Of a stretch of DNA of 64,000 nt, positions 51,115 through 62,430 are shown one piece after another. The DNA lies in the NCBI GenBank assembly GCA_024509875.1, contig JAMPIV010012269.1, forward strand, positions 62,001 to 126,000. The letters are read 5' to 3'. Each line of letters opens with the position of its first letter. Position 1 is the first letter of the stretch. Source of the DNA: Oreohelix idahoensis (lineage: Eukaryota > Mollusca > Gastropoda > Stylommatophora > Oreohelicidae). The notes under the pieces were generated by a model. That model saw only the letters and a list, made by a program, of their open reading frames with translations. It was not told the origin of the DNA and searched no databases. The translations under genes were made by a program, and so were the position numbers.

Positions 51115-54100
51115 GTGTTCGTAATTATGGCTTATATCGAAACTATAAGGCGATTGAAAAGTAATTTTCTGTTGTTAAGGGCAGGAGCTACAGCTCATTT
51201 TAAGTTAAACAGCCCAAACATGAAATTGTTTTTTTTTTAAAATAAAGTTTTGCCATGTTTTGGCGAGGCGCATCCCGTTCAACCTAGTCGGTTATATTAG
51301 GGCGCATGTCCAAATATAAAAGACCCTTGGGTCTAATGTTAGGTTAAAAATCATTGGTCGGAATACATTTTAAGTAGGTGTATTTTAATTTTGTAAATAG
51401 TATTTTCTTCAGAAATTGTGTTTTTCCTATGAAGAAAATCAAGATTTTCTCAGAACCTTGTTTTACATTAATAATATTCTTATAACTTGCACATTTTGTA
51501 GTCAATCAATATGAGATTTCGCACAAATACTTTCTGTTAGACAATAAAACTTTTATAAGAACCGATTTTTTGATAACTTATCAAAATTGTGATTTATTGC
51601 AAATAAAGTTTTAAAATTTTGAAAAAAAAAATGGTTACTATTTTTAGATACAAATTTTAAAGTTCTATATCTCAGAATCTACTTAAGTTATCAAAAATTC
51701 AATCTGACAAAAGTTGTAAAATATAATGGTAAACATTCTGTTCAATTTTGGTATTGTTAAGATTAATAAATAAAAAGCCTTAGCAAATTTAAATAGAACA
51801 ATATCATGCAATATGGCAGCCGTTTCCATGGCAACCAGTTATACATTACTGTGGCCGGGTATGCTGCTGCTGCTGATGATGATGATGTGTGTCTACTATT
51901 CCATTCTTCTCTATTCTCTCTTCGTATAGGGTTCGCATCACTACCCTAACAGTAGGCAGCTTATTTATGTTGGTGGTGTTAAACTTCTGCTTTCACTCAA
52001 TAAATGGTAACAGTTCACAACTGACAAAAACAGTGAATGAATGTCACGAGTTGGCGAAGGACTTCATTCGGACATCAGTAGCAAATAATGGTGAAACTTT
52101 GTTTACATAAAAAATAAAGTGGCGAAGGTGAAATGATGAGCACAACCTTCACCTAGGGTTGCCAGTTTGGTACAGCAGCAATTTCAATTCAATTTATTTA
52201 TACATTTGTCTCGCTCTCTCTCTTTTAGTCATGTTCCTTCTGTAGTCTAACTGTCTCTATTTTGTTCTGGTGGTTACGACTTGGAAAACTACTGCTGTCA
52301 ATGTTATACTGTCCTCTAAAATTCTTCAAAGGCAACATTGTCTTTACAAAATGTTCTTAGATTCTTCCTCTCAACTTGGCGTATCTTAGATGATACTGGC
52401 CTGACCGCCAGGGTTGAAAATTCACCGTCTATCATTTCCTACTTCTCTGGAGTAACTACTGTCTATCGTTCTTGTTATGTACTAAATAGTTTATCATATG
52501 TTGGGAAAAACTCAACGTATCTGTTAGTCTTGCAACAAACACATATTCTTGAAATGGTAACACTGTCAATCTGTCCTCAGAATACTTCACACCAAAAAAC
52601 CCCCAAAAAACGGTGACATTTAGACGATCGAGCGTCTGGTGAATAGTTAATAACTTTTCTGTCACCACAGAAGCAAGCGAACTCATTTGGACTTATTCCC
52701 CGACAATAACTCTCGATTGCGCCAATCATTTTTAAAATATTTCACATTGGGAGAGAGTCCATTTTCTTAACCTTCGTTTAATGCGTTCTCGAATCTGCTG
52801 ACGTACTTAGAACCACGATTTACAATTACAACTATTTACGATCTTTCTAGATCGTCTGACTCGAAAACAACACAGTAAGAAATATAAATTTCCCGTGCAA
52901 GCTTAACTTAGCCGAGTTCTGTGTTAGAATGGAGCGGCCCATATCGGTCTTTGTGTCACTCCGGCAGTATTGGTACATTTGTGGTGCTGATTTTTATTAT
53001 TTGCACTCAATTGTCGCACTTTTCTTTCTTTCTTGCTTCGTTATTTTTCTGCTAAGTAGCAGATATTTGAGTATTATCGAATTGCTTGACACTCCCTGTA
53101 GTTGATAATAAGCACATTTGCTTGATGCTACCCAGATTTGCTGAGATGATTACTTGCAGTCGCAAGGGAGCGGCACAGCTTAGCTAAGATTAGCACAAGA
53201 TCTTGTGTACGCGGTGGAGACTTATGACATAAGAAAGTAATGAAGGTTACATTTTGAAAACGCTGTTGAAGGAATTTACCGATTTGTCTGTAAGTTTGTA
53301 CACAAGGACATCGAACATATTATTACCATATATGGGAGAGTTGACCTCTGCCTTACGTTCAAAATTATCCGATGTCGGAATATTTTGAAATTACCCCATA
53401 ACCCGCCTGTTTGAATATGACTGTAGTTTTTTTTTATAGCTCATAACAAACGAAGGCGGGGAATATAATCTGATCATTTTCTCAAGCTATTTCACTTGGG
53501 AAATCGCTCGCTAAGACACCAGACTTCCACAGTGAATAATTAGAATTCAGAATTCCTCCTTAAAATACCGGACATCCTTTATTGGAGTATTTATCAGGAC
53601 TTACAATGTAGCCCAGGAAATCTCTAACATTTTAAATAATGAAACCGGGACTGAGGAAACTGAAGGACCACGCACGAAGTCAGAGATACGACTTATTAAA
53701 TTAACGACACCCCCGACGCATGTAAGACGCCTGTGATAAACGAGCGCCAAGGCCTTATAGCTCTATCTTTTCCTACATCTCTCGTATTTTATTTTCTCCC
53801 ACATTTGTGCTCTTTCATCCCACATTTGTGCTCCCACATTTGCTATTTCATCGTTTTGATTACTCGCGACCGGTATCTAGAGAATCGCATTTGTTCTTTC
53901 ATCGGTGGTAAAATAAAGTCTTTTGATTGAGTTCCCATACCTGACATCATCGTTTGAAGCCCACATTGCATCGGGATAAATCTGGTGAAAACACATCTGG
54001 TCATCCAAATCAGACATCTGGGCATTATACAATTTCTGTGGACTCTTGTTATCTTTGTTGCTCGTCCAGGTCACCACATTGGACGCCCAGCTTGGCCAGG

Positions 54101-54250
54101 TGAAAACGTCTCATGCTGATTAAACCAACCGCAGAGAGTAACCCCACCTTGTGCGATTGGCAGCTTCATCCTCTCAGATTGCTAGAGTTATGACCAGTGC
54201 CCTCATGTCTCGCTTGCACACATCTGTGAACCTGAGCTGTGGAATCTCAA
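51115..54250. other. unassigned intergenic sequence
   Basis: 3.1 kb without recognised genes or repeats. Short frames (51889-52110, 52338-52616, 53877-54077 -) match nothing I know. CCCACATTTGTGCT is repeated three times near 53800-53840. (GAT)n at 51870-51885. Confidence 0.35.
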
Positions 54251-54254
54251 CAAA

Positions 54255-54570
54255 ATCGCTAATGTGGAACTAGTAGGAAGAACCAATTTTATTTACAAGC
54301 AGAACAGGAGGTGACGAGATGATGTTAGTCTTGGGTAGGATGCGTAATAAAAATGCCAGGTGACAGCATTACAATTCAGTACTTTATCTGGAATCGACAG
54401 TGTAAGAGAAATACAAGAAGACGCAAAAACATAGAGCAGAGAATTGGAGACAAATATGAAAGGTATAAAGAAGAGACATTGAAATACCCAGAACTGAATG
54501 CACAGGACGGTAAGGCTTGGCAAGTTTTTGTTGTTGTTGAGAATCTGTACTCCATTGAAAGCTGAAAGGA
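54255..54570 (+). pseudogene. LINE-A 3' end relic
   Basis: TCGCTAATGTGGAACTAGTA, GGAATCGACAGTGTAAGAG, AGAGAATTGGAGACAAATAT, GAATGCACAGGACGGTAAGG, GGCAAGTTTTTGTTGTTG match the LINE-A C-terminal order. Followed by (GAT)n at 54572-54605. Confidence 0.7.
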
Positions 54571-54571
54571 T

Positions 54572-54605
54572 CGGCGAGGGCGATGATGATGATGATGATG
54601 ATAAC
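54572..54605. repeat. (GAT)n microsatellite
   Basis: GATGATGATGATGATGATAA directly after the LINE-A relic; perhaps its decayed tail. Confidence 0.9.
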
Positions 54606-54609
54606 AACG

Positions 54610-55005
54610 ATGATGTGGTGAATAAAAACAAATTAATTAATCACAACGATGAAAATGTGTATTATTCATGCATATATTAGATGGATATTTGACATGAAAG
54701 GAAAGCAACCATTAAATCAAACCACATAGGCATGTACTGTAATCATATGCTAATGAGCTCGCCATTTGTGGTGCACAAGAATGTAACCTTCCAACCTCTA
54801 GCCTCTAACCTCAGACTGGCGATAATTTTTCACCGTATCAGACCAGCGATGGGGTTAATGATCAATAATTATAACTTCTGGGGCGGCCATACTATAAAAC
54901 AAAATCTACAACATAGACACGGTACTGTGAATATATCTTTCCAAGTCTTCTCACTGGTCAGGTAAGCCTGGAAGTTCTACGTCATCTAAAGTTCAACAAA
55001 CATGT
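54610..55005. other. unassigned intergenic sequence
   Basis: Nothing recognised. Confidence 0.3.
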
Positions 55006-55009
55006 ACAG

Positions 55010-55330
55010 GCATACCTTGTTTATTGCGCTTCGCTTTATTGCGCTTCGCAGATTTTGCGCTTTGTTTTCAAATTATTCATGTTTATTTATTAGAACGTGC
55101 CTTCTTCCTCCGACAGATTTTGACTCTCCACCAGCTAAAAAGATTACGATTCGCTGAAGGCTCAGATGATGAAGATTAGCATTTTTTAAATGAATAAAAT
55201 ATTTTTAATTTTACAGTACATTGTTTTTATTTTAGATCTATCACTATTGCGCACTTAATAGACATAATGTAAACATGATTTTAGGCTTTTATACGCAATT
55301 TTTCTTTGTCGAGCGCTACTAATTTCGTGA
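55010..55330 (+). mobile_element. internally deleted Tigger/pogo fragment
   Basis: The left end CAGGCATACCTTGTTTATTG, CGCTTCGCTTTATTGCGCTT matches, from memory, a Tigger-class terminus. Internal bases AAAAAGATTACGATTCGCTG AAGGCTCAGATGATG encode the LRFAEGSDDED-type transposase C-terminus. TAGCATTTTTTAAATGAATA and CGCACTTAATAGACATAATG resemble the 3' untranslated part of mammalian Tigger1. The right inverted repeat (expected GGTATGCCTG) is not found. Confidence 0.6.
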
Positions 55331-55638
55331 AAGAATAAAACAAATAAAAAAAATAAAACCAAAGTATTTGTTTTATATAACACCCACGCCACGCAAGTTG
55401 CACACCGTGCGTTGCGCACTTTTTTTTCTGACGCGAGTTATTATTTTGAGTGAGACCGACCGACGTAACATACATCGGTAATTATATTAGTTGGGATATC
55501 ACCTTGTGTCCTCCCAGCTGTGTATTCCCGCCAAGATATATGTATGCCTCTACATCTTTTAGGGGCGTCTCTTCACTTATATACCGCTATCGTTTCTTGC
55601 ACTTATTTTCATAATCTTATAGCAAATGCATTTGCATA

Positions 55639-55870
55639 GTAAAGGGTATAGATCCGTTACACGCCCTGTGAGGCATATTGGGAAAATGGTGTTGGGCCCA
55701 TATTTTCTTGACCATCAGCACACTAGGGATGATGTAATCAGCATCACGCCGACAATTCATGAATACCCAATTCATGAGGCTGGGTTGATCCCGAAGCCGT
55801 TTGTGGTCTAAAAAAATCCCACCTCAACTGGAAGTCGAACCAATGACCACCGAGCCACTAACAACTGCGA
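55639..55870 (-). repeat. SINE S3, second copy
   Basis: GATCCGTTACACGCCC, GAGGCATATTGGGAAAATGG, CCATATTTTCTTGACCATCA, GCATCACGCCG, AATCCCACCTC and AGTCGAACCAATGACCACCG follow the order of the 25051-25300 copy. Box A (GTGGCTCGGTGG) and box B (GGTTCGACTTCC) are again only a few bases apart. Confidence 0.8.
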
Positions 55871-56129
55871 TATCGCGGTTTTTTTCCTCCATGTTGAATG
55901 TTTAATATATACTGTTCAAAAAAAAAAAAAAAAGAAACGCATAGCTACTGAAGGCACACACATAGCCATAATTTTGACATTCAATAACTTTTTTAATTTA
56001 ATGAGTTAATTGTTCAAATTGCACACACGAATACCTTAGTGTTCAACCAATCAATTGACCGTTGTTTTGCATCTGGATCACGAGAGTTTTTTGGCGTACA
56101 GGCTTTCCCGTTGGTATGGTGTGTGGCCT

Positions 56130-57120
56130 CCTCTTGCATCGATCAGCGACTATCATCTCCTGGGCATGGATGCGATCAGACGTCTGATGTGAACCTGTGG
56201 GATGGCTGCTCACTCTTCCTGGAGTGCCTGGAACAGATCACGATGATTGGCTGGAGCAACGTCTCGGCGACAAACACGTCTATGCAGCTCATCCCACAGG
56301 TGCTCAATCGGACTCATGTCTGGAGACAGGGATGGCCAGGGAAGGGTGAGAATGTTGTTGGCAGTCAGGAACTGCGTGGTCAACCGTGCACAATGGGGTC
56401 TGGCGTTGTCCTGTTAAACACAGACCTTTGGGCAGCCAAAAGTGGAAGGACTTGGGGTCAAAGAATTTCATTGACGTATCGTTGCGCATTCAAGCCTCCT
56501 TCAATGTGCACCAATTGACTCCTTCCGTTGTAACTGATCATTCCCCACACCATTGCACCTCCACCACCGTGCGACGGAGCTTCATCAACGCAATTTTGGG
56601 CAAAACGTTCCTTTCGCCTACGGTAGACCCTACGCCTTCTATCATGACGCTGCAACAAAAAGAAAGATTCGTCACTAAACCAGACACGTCTCCATTGATT
56701 GTCAGCTGCCCAGGGACGATGCTGGTTGGCCCAAAGAAGTCGATTTTGGCGATGGCGGCGCGTAAGGACAGGTCCTCGGTGAGGTCGTTGTGCCCAAAGT
56801 CCAGCGTCATGCAGTCTATTCCGGACAGTTTGATCAGACACATGACGTCCTGCAGGCAATGACTGGGCAGTTGAGGAAGCTGTTGTAAACCTGTCTCTGA
56901 GGTGACGAAGCCGAATAAAGCGAACCTCCGCTGCTGTTGTTACTCTGGGTCGTCCACTGCGATTCCGGTCTTCAACTGAGCCAGTGGCTTGGAACCGGTG
57001 CCAAAGTCGACTGATGGTACTCTGATGTACGTTTAGATGCCTGGCAACCTGACTTTGACTTTCGCCTGCATGCAGTCGGCCAATAGCAATGTTCCTTAAA
57101 TGTATCGATAGAGACGCCAT
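56130..57120 (-). pseudogene. Tc1 transposase pseudogene
   Basis: ATG 57120 opens MASLSIHLRNIAIGRLHAGE. Paired helix-turn-helix regions (ESQSQVARHLNVHQSTISRL; SGRPRVTTAAE) precede the catalytic domain: VWFSDES (first Asp). The frame stops at 56458 (EIL then stop), shifts by one base near 56408, then continues DNARPHCARL (second Asp), SPDMSPIEHLWDEL (Glu), and another stop where Trp is expected (EE-stop-AAIPQVHIRRLI). The DDE residues are all identifiable. Inactive through two stops and one frameshift. Confidence 0.9.
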
Positions 57121-57404
57121 AAATGTCTGCTTGAAAATGAACTGAATTTTTTTGTGTAGCGTTATCCTTTTATAGGGTTTCAGTTGCGTAGTCAGTGAAT
57201 AGTGTTCACCCCAAATTTTGTTGCTTTCACGTGCGCGCAATATGAGCTGTGGTCAAAAATTGCGTCATAAACACTATTGACCACTGCGTTGTAACGATTA
57301 CAAAAACGAACGCAATTTAGGTCAACACGTGCATTTGACACTGAAAAGAACATTTGAGGCTGGTATTTATATACCCTAGCACCAAATTTTACTTACAAAC
57401 TCAT

Positions 57405-57773
57405 TTTTTTTTTTTTTTTTTTTTTTTCGTTCGCCCGCTAATACTCGAGGCGAAATCTCAGGTTATTATTTTTATGTCTAACCTGATATTGATTTTACGT
57501 GAGTATCCCTTTATTTCTTGTACAGAGACAGGTGTCCCTCGCCATTCAGGCAAATACTCGCCGATTTCGGAGGTACCCATTGCAGCTGGGTCGGCTCAGG
57601 AGCCGCCAGTCCCTGGTCGACGACACTCCTTCAAATGTTCTCGCCAGGTCTCGAGTTAATCCAGTCCAAATCCCGGTCGACGAAAAATCCTCAAATGCCG
57701 TCGCCCGGGTTTGATCCTGTATCACCCGGTCGCCAGAGCGGTGTTGTAACCACTACGCTAGCGCGGCTCCCCA
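57405..57773 (-). repeat. tRNA-derived SINE S4 with 10-bp target duplication
   Basis: ACAAACTCAT is present at 57395-57404 and 57774-57783. On the - strand the head has TAGCGTAGTGG (box A) and GGATCAAACCC (box B) about 40 bases apart, and the 3' end is a poly-A of about 23. The body holds two related GTCGACC(A/G)GG segments. It inserted into the Tc1 element, so it is younger. Confidence 0.93.
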
Positions 57774-57829
57774 ACAAACTCATAAAAACGCGCCCTCGGA
57801 TAGCTATGCGTTTCTTTTTTTGAACAGTA

Positions 57830-58460
57830 TAATTATAAATGTCCTTAATATTGTTTGTCAGTCGAGATTCTTCACTTCATTTGTTTCTTTACTTTCTCTT
57901 ATATATCGCCCTCCACACACCTCAAGGATTGCCAGCCCTTTTTTCAGCCCACGTACTTTCTCGGCTTTTAATAAACCTCCACGAACACGAGGAAATAAAT
58001 TGTAAATTGTACCAGGCATACGACATAAGAAAATAAATAGATTAATTAATTTATCATTAGAAAATTTTAGGAAACAACTTTAACTTATTTATTTATTTTA
58101 GTATTTTAAAATTATATCAGAACAACAATCAAATTAACAAGTACGACCCTAGATTATGTTTCTTGTTAACGATTAGTTTTATTTTTGGTACGGTTTTTGA
58201 AAGAGATACCCGTATGTTATGTTCAGACTCTAGTTTGTTTCTTGATTTGGGTTTAATTGAGAACAAGACTCGGCGTTCTCTCTAGTCCACAACATTTTTT
58301 ATGAACACCCATACTGTTTAAAATATTTCAACAGTATTAAACAAAGAATTGTAAAGATAGTGTCAAGGTAGTGAAAAAGACAGCTTTTTTATAAAGTAAC
58401 GATGATTTGTTCCGTTCCTCGCTGATTGCCTTCCCTAACTCAAGAGCAGAGCCAGGTACC
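57830..58460. other. unassigned AT-rich sequence
   Basis: Nothing recognised apart from TTATTTATTTATTTTA runs near 58085. Confidence 0.3.
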
Positions 58461-58465
58461 CATCA

Positions 58466-58805
58466 GAGCCATTATCCATTATCCTGAAGCCTATGGGCCC
58501 CGAGCTTTTGTGGGAGCATGCATAAGTTAAATAAAAAATTTTTAATGGATAGATTTTTGTACAAAAAGAAAACGTTTGCATTTTGCAATCGCATTCATAA
58601 CGTTGTAAACTGACAGTAAATAGACAAATAGCTTAAAAGACATAATGTACCTCGGCAAAACATAGCGGCGCATGAATTATTTGCTATTCCATAACTATAT
58701 TGCTCTTGTGCGCTACGCCGGAAATTAAAATTATTGCTTTTAAAATGATGGGGGACCCAAATATCAAAAAGCCTAGATGCCCTTCTTAGCTTAATCTGGC
58801 CCTGG
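58466..58805. mobile_element. possible hAT-like MITE
   Basis: Left CAGAGCCATTATCC...GGGCCCCGAG and right (reversed) CAGGGCCAGATTAAG resemble ends of hAT-type MITEs. The flanking octamers GTACCCAT and GTATAACT match at only 5 of 8, so the boundary is uncertain. Confidence 0.35.
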
Positions 58806-59064
58806 TATAACTAGGTAGACTTTAGCGTGAGGATATCAGGTTTTAATTCCGGAGGAAAGCGCTGTAATTGCTTAACCAATCAGACGCTCTTGAGAAGGAT
58901 AATATAGCCCGTTACCCCTTGACAAGTTTCGTATCCCCTGCAGGTACGCGTAACACATGCTGGGAATCATGATTTCTCTCCCCTGTTTGAACTTTTCTCC
59001 CCTTTCTTATACTTATTAATAAAAAGATTTCTTTTCTATATTGAAGATATCGTGAGTTGTCAAC
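58806..59064 (+). other. upstream region of the ectonucleotidase exon
   Basis: Contains 5' untranslated sequence and possibly the promoter. No clear TATA box in a convincing position. CATATTGAAG-type acceptor-like site at about 59037-59046 could begin the coding exon. Confidence 0.3.
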
Positions 59065-59306
59065 ATGACGAGGAGTAGGATCGTGAAACTACCCATGCAC
59101 GTAGCAGTGGCGTGTCTACTGGTATGTCTCACCTGGGGTGCAGATGTAGAGAGGGGCCGTCGTCAAATGTTTCTTGAAAAGAAGGGCTTCTTCTCTGATG
59201 TCGGATGCAATGTATTTGGCGCCGGATGCGATTCTCCGGAGGAACAATTCAACTATGGAGTTTTGTTTGATGCGGGGAGCTCTAGCACAAAGTTGAAAGT
59301 CTACAG
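59065..59306 (+). CDS. ectonucleoside triphosphate diphosphohydrolase, first coding exon
   Basis: ATG 59065 to donor CTACAG|GTATTG (59307), 80 codons plus two bases. Residues 10-26 (PMHVAVACLLVCLTWGA) are a hydrophobic signal or N-terminal anchor after a basic MTRSRIVK. Then a Cys-containing linker (GCNVFGAGCDS) and NYGVLFDAGSSSTKLKVYR, which holds apyrase conserved region 1 (DAGSS.T), the phosphate-binding loop of the GDA1/CD39 family. These enzymes hydrolyse extracellular or luminal nucleoside tri- and diphosphates. The other apyrase regions must lie in later exons beyond the satellite-filled intron. Subtype (ENTPD1-like or ENTPD5/6-like) cannot be set from one exon. Confidence 0.85.
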
Positions 59307-59490
59307 GTATTGTGTCTGTTCTAACTTAGTGTGTTTTAACTAGTGTGCCTGTTCTAACTACTGTGTCTGTTTTAACTATTGTGTCTGTTATTGTATAGGA
59401 GTATTGTGTCTGTTTTAACTATTATGTGTGCTTTAACTATTGTGTCTGTTTTAACTATTGTGTCTGTTCTACCTATTGTGTCTACGGAAC
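59307..59490. repeat. CTGTTCTAACTATTGTGT minisatellite, left block
   Basis: Starts right at the splice donor: TGTGTCTGTTCTAACT units of about 18 bp with TTAACTATTGTGTCTGTTAT variants. Same family as the block at 60178. Confidence 0.9.
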
Positions 59491-60177
59491 GCCATTCAAA
59501 GTACTGCACTTGCCACCTTTAGTAAGAAAATAGTCAAGTCAAATGACTGGTTCGATGCTTCATCAGATGTGAACGCACATGTCATTGAAGCTAAGCGCAG
59601 TGCTGCACATGAATACAAGCGTTCACCGAGTGCTAGAACCCTACAGATCCTGAAGGCTACTAGAAGCAAAGCAACATACCTGGACAACATATTCTAAGCT
59701 AGAAAGAAGGCTCAATACCTTCCATTTACGGTGTCTATGCCACATCCTCGGCATCTCGTAGAAAGATAAAGTGACACATGTCGAGATGTTGTCACATGCT
59801 GGCCTTCAAAGAATGTATACACTGCTTAGACAGCGCAGACTACGCTGCCTTGGCCATGTCCGCCGCATGGAAGATGGTCGCATCCTGAAGGATATCTTCT
59901 ACGGACAATTAGCAGATGGCAAGAGAACAGCTAAGCGACCACAGCTGAGGTTCAAAGATGTGTGCAAGAGAGATATGAGGGCACTGGACATGGATCCAGC
60001 AACATGGGAGGATGAAGCTGCCGATCGCACTAAGTGGCGATGCTATGTACGGCGCCACCTCAGATTGGGCGAAAAGAAGCTCACACAACAAGCAGAAGAG
60101 AGAAGAAAACGTCATCAGGAAAATAAGCAGCTGAGGGCTGTCACCTCAGGGGCGCATTCCCATAGTCAGTTATGACT
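59491..60177 (+). pseudogene. internally deleted LINE-E relic splitting the minisatellite
   Basis: The 5' part encodes KSNDWFDASSDVNAHVIEAK RSA, the linker before the RT domain. At about 59700 it jumps to the C-terminus: VTHVEMLSHAGLQRMYTLLR, LRCLGHVRRMEDGRI, WEDEAADRTKWR. The RT core is missing. It ends in GGAGC(TAT)n beside 60190. Confidence 0.8.
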
Positions 60178-61492
60178 GAAGGAGCTATTATTATTATTAT
60201 TATAACTTTTGTGTTTGTTATTGTATATAGAACTATTGTGTCTGTTCTAACTTTTATGTCTGTTCTAACTATTGTGTTTGTTCTAACTATTATGTCTGGT
60301 CTAACTATTGTGTCAGTTCTAACTATTGTGTCTGTTCTAACTATTGTGTCTATTATAACTATTATGTCTGTTCTAACTACTGTGTCTGTTATTGTATATA
60401 GAACTATTGTGTCTGTTCTAACTATTGTGTATGTTTTAGCTATTGTGCCTGTTATTGTATATAGAACTATTGTGTCTGTTCTAACTATTGTGTATGTTTT
60501 AGCTATTGTGCCTGTTATTGTATATAGAACTATTGTGTCTGTTCTAACTATTGTGTCTGTTTTAACTACTGTGTCTGTTATTGTATATAGAACTATTGTG
60601 TCTGTTCTAACTATTGTGTATGTTTTAGCTATTGTGCCTGTTATTGTATATAGAACTATTGTGTCTGTTCTAACTATTGTGTCTATTCTAACTATTATGT
60701 CTGTTCTAACTACTGTGTCTGTTATTGTATATAGAACTATTGTGTCTGTTCTAACTATTGTGTATGTTTTAACTATTGTGCCTGTTATTGTATATAGAAC
60801 TATTGTGACTGTTCTAACTATTGTGTATGTTTTAACTATTGTTCCTGTTATTGTATATAGAACTATTGTGACTGTTCTAACTATTGTGTCTGTTTTAACT
60901 ATTGTTCCTGTTATTGTATATAGAACTATTGTGACTGTTCTAACTATTGTGTCTGTTTTAACTATTGTTCCTGTTATTGTATATAGAACTATTGTGACTG
61001 TTCTAACTATTGTGTCTGTTTTAACTATTGTGCCTGTTATTGTATATAGAACTATTGTGTCTGTTCTAACTATTGTGTATGTTTTAACTATTGTTCCTGT
61101 TATTGTATATAGAACTATTGTGACTGTTCTAACTATTGTGTCTGTTCTAACTACTGTGCCTGTTATTGTGTATAGAACTATTGTGTCTGTTCTAACTATT
61201 GTGTCTGTTTTAACTATTGTGCCTGTTATTGTATATAGAACTATTGTGACTGTTCTAACTATTGTGTCTGTTGTAACTACTGTGCCTGTTATTGTATATA
61301 GAACTATTGTGACTGTTCTAACTATTGTGTCTGTTTTAACTATTGTGCCTGTTATTGTATATAGAACTATTGTGACTGTTCTAACTATCGTGTCTGTTCT
61401 AACTACTGTGCCTGTTATTGTATATAGAACTATTGTGACTGTTCTAACTATTGTGTCTGTTTTAACTATTGTTCCTGTTATTGTATATGCCA
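60178..61492. repeat. 63-bp higher-order minisatellite (about 20 copies)
   Basis: Built from two 18-bp units (TGTG(A/T)CTGTTCTAACTAT and TGTGTCTGTTTTAACTAT) plus one 27-bp unit ending TTGTATATAGAACTAT; ATTGTTCCTG recurs at exact 63-bp steps (60901, 60964). Because 63 is a multiple of three, 450-codon frames stay open on both strands; they are not genes. Confidence 0.97.
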
Positions 61493-62225
61493 CGGAGTGC
61501 CTCCCTGCTTTGCAGTAGATGCCTGGCCAAAACTCAAGAGTATCTAATATGGGTCGTCAAAGGTGTCTACCTTCGCACAAGATTACTCTTGGCAGAGTTG
61601 TAGATTGAAGGATAATGACGCTTCTATCTCAAGGGGGTCCCCACAAGATATTCAGAAAAACGAGAACAATGCTGCATTGACTGAGCACGTTAACTCTAGG
61701 ATCTGCCGACAACTTTTGTGAAGAATTAAGCATGAATAATTTCAGCTCGTTTAAGCCCCCACCCTGATTTACCCAGTGGAATTCTTATTATTATGGTATA
61801 GATCTGTTTAGAGTGTATTTAGTAAATTGACTGAGACAAACATGCAGTACATCTAAAATGATTAAATTGATGTTAAATTTGTAAAATTACAAATAACAAA
61901 ATTTCATAATCACTTCAGTTTTAACAGTTTAAAAAATTGAATAGCTTAAAAGAAAATGTTCATCCTTGGAGGATGGTAGAATGTTTAGTTAAGAGGTCAC
62001 GTGGCAGCTTATAGAACTAGTTAGCTGTCAGTGACGGTTCTGTTCCTTCTAGTGGTTTGGTTCCTGGTAGACTGATCACGCTCGTCGCTGGTCAAGGCTG
62101 TAGGATGTAGCACGTTCCCATAAGTGTCAGGGAGTGTCTACAAAGCTGGTCCTTCGTCTTAAAGCTCAGGCCACTTTTCCCTTCTTGTTCCAGGGATAGT
62201 GCCCTCAAATGGTACCACCACCAAC
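61493..62225. repeat. unclassified interspersed repeat, copy 2
   Basis: Aligns with 30880-31660 (see that entry). In both loci the repeat begins immediately after a tandem array. Confidence 0.65.
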
Positions 62226-62430
62226 TATGGTAAAAGAATAGAAACAAAACGCTCTCCTGTGTATTACGCTTCCCGACACATACTTATGTGTCCACTTTCT
62301 CTTATTCCACTATCCCGTCCGCCTCAGAATTTACCCTCGATGAGAATTAAACTTAATCCATCAAGAAAAAACGTTCTTTACATTTAAATTGAATAGCTTT
62401 ATAGTTATTTTATATTTTAAATGGAAAGGT
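62226..62430. other. unassigned sequence
   Basis: Nothing recognised between the repeat and LINE-D. Confidence 0.3.

Larger units (their letters stand above)
55912..57827 (-). mobile_element. Tc1-like DNA transposon (1916 bp) with a nested SINE
   Basis: Inverted ends CTGTTCAAAAAAA (55912) and TTTTTTTGAACAG (to 57827), each followed inward by GAAACGCATAGCTA. Target TA at 55910-55911 and 57828-57829. The A-run is longer on the left. One transposase pseudogene; the SINE at 57405-57773 accounts for 0.37 kb of the length. Confidence 0.95.

Noticed and set aside
53877..54077. possible - strand exon (QKLYNAQMSDLDDQM)
   Set aside because: A donor-like site follows, but there is no acceptor or protein family I recognise; too weak to annotate.
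60141..61518. Two overlapping frames of about 450 codons on opposite strands
   Set aside because: Both arise from the 63-bp minisatellite, whose period is a multiple of three. Open frames on both strands at once are typical of such arrays.
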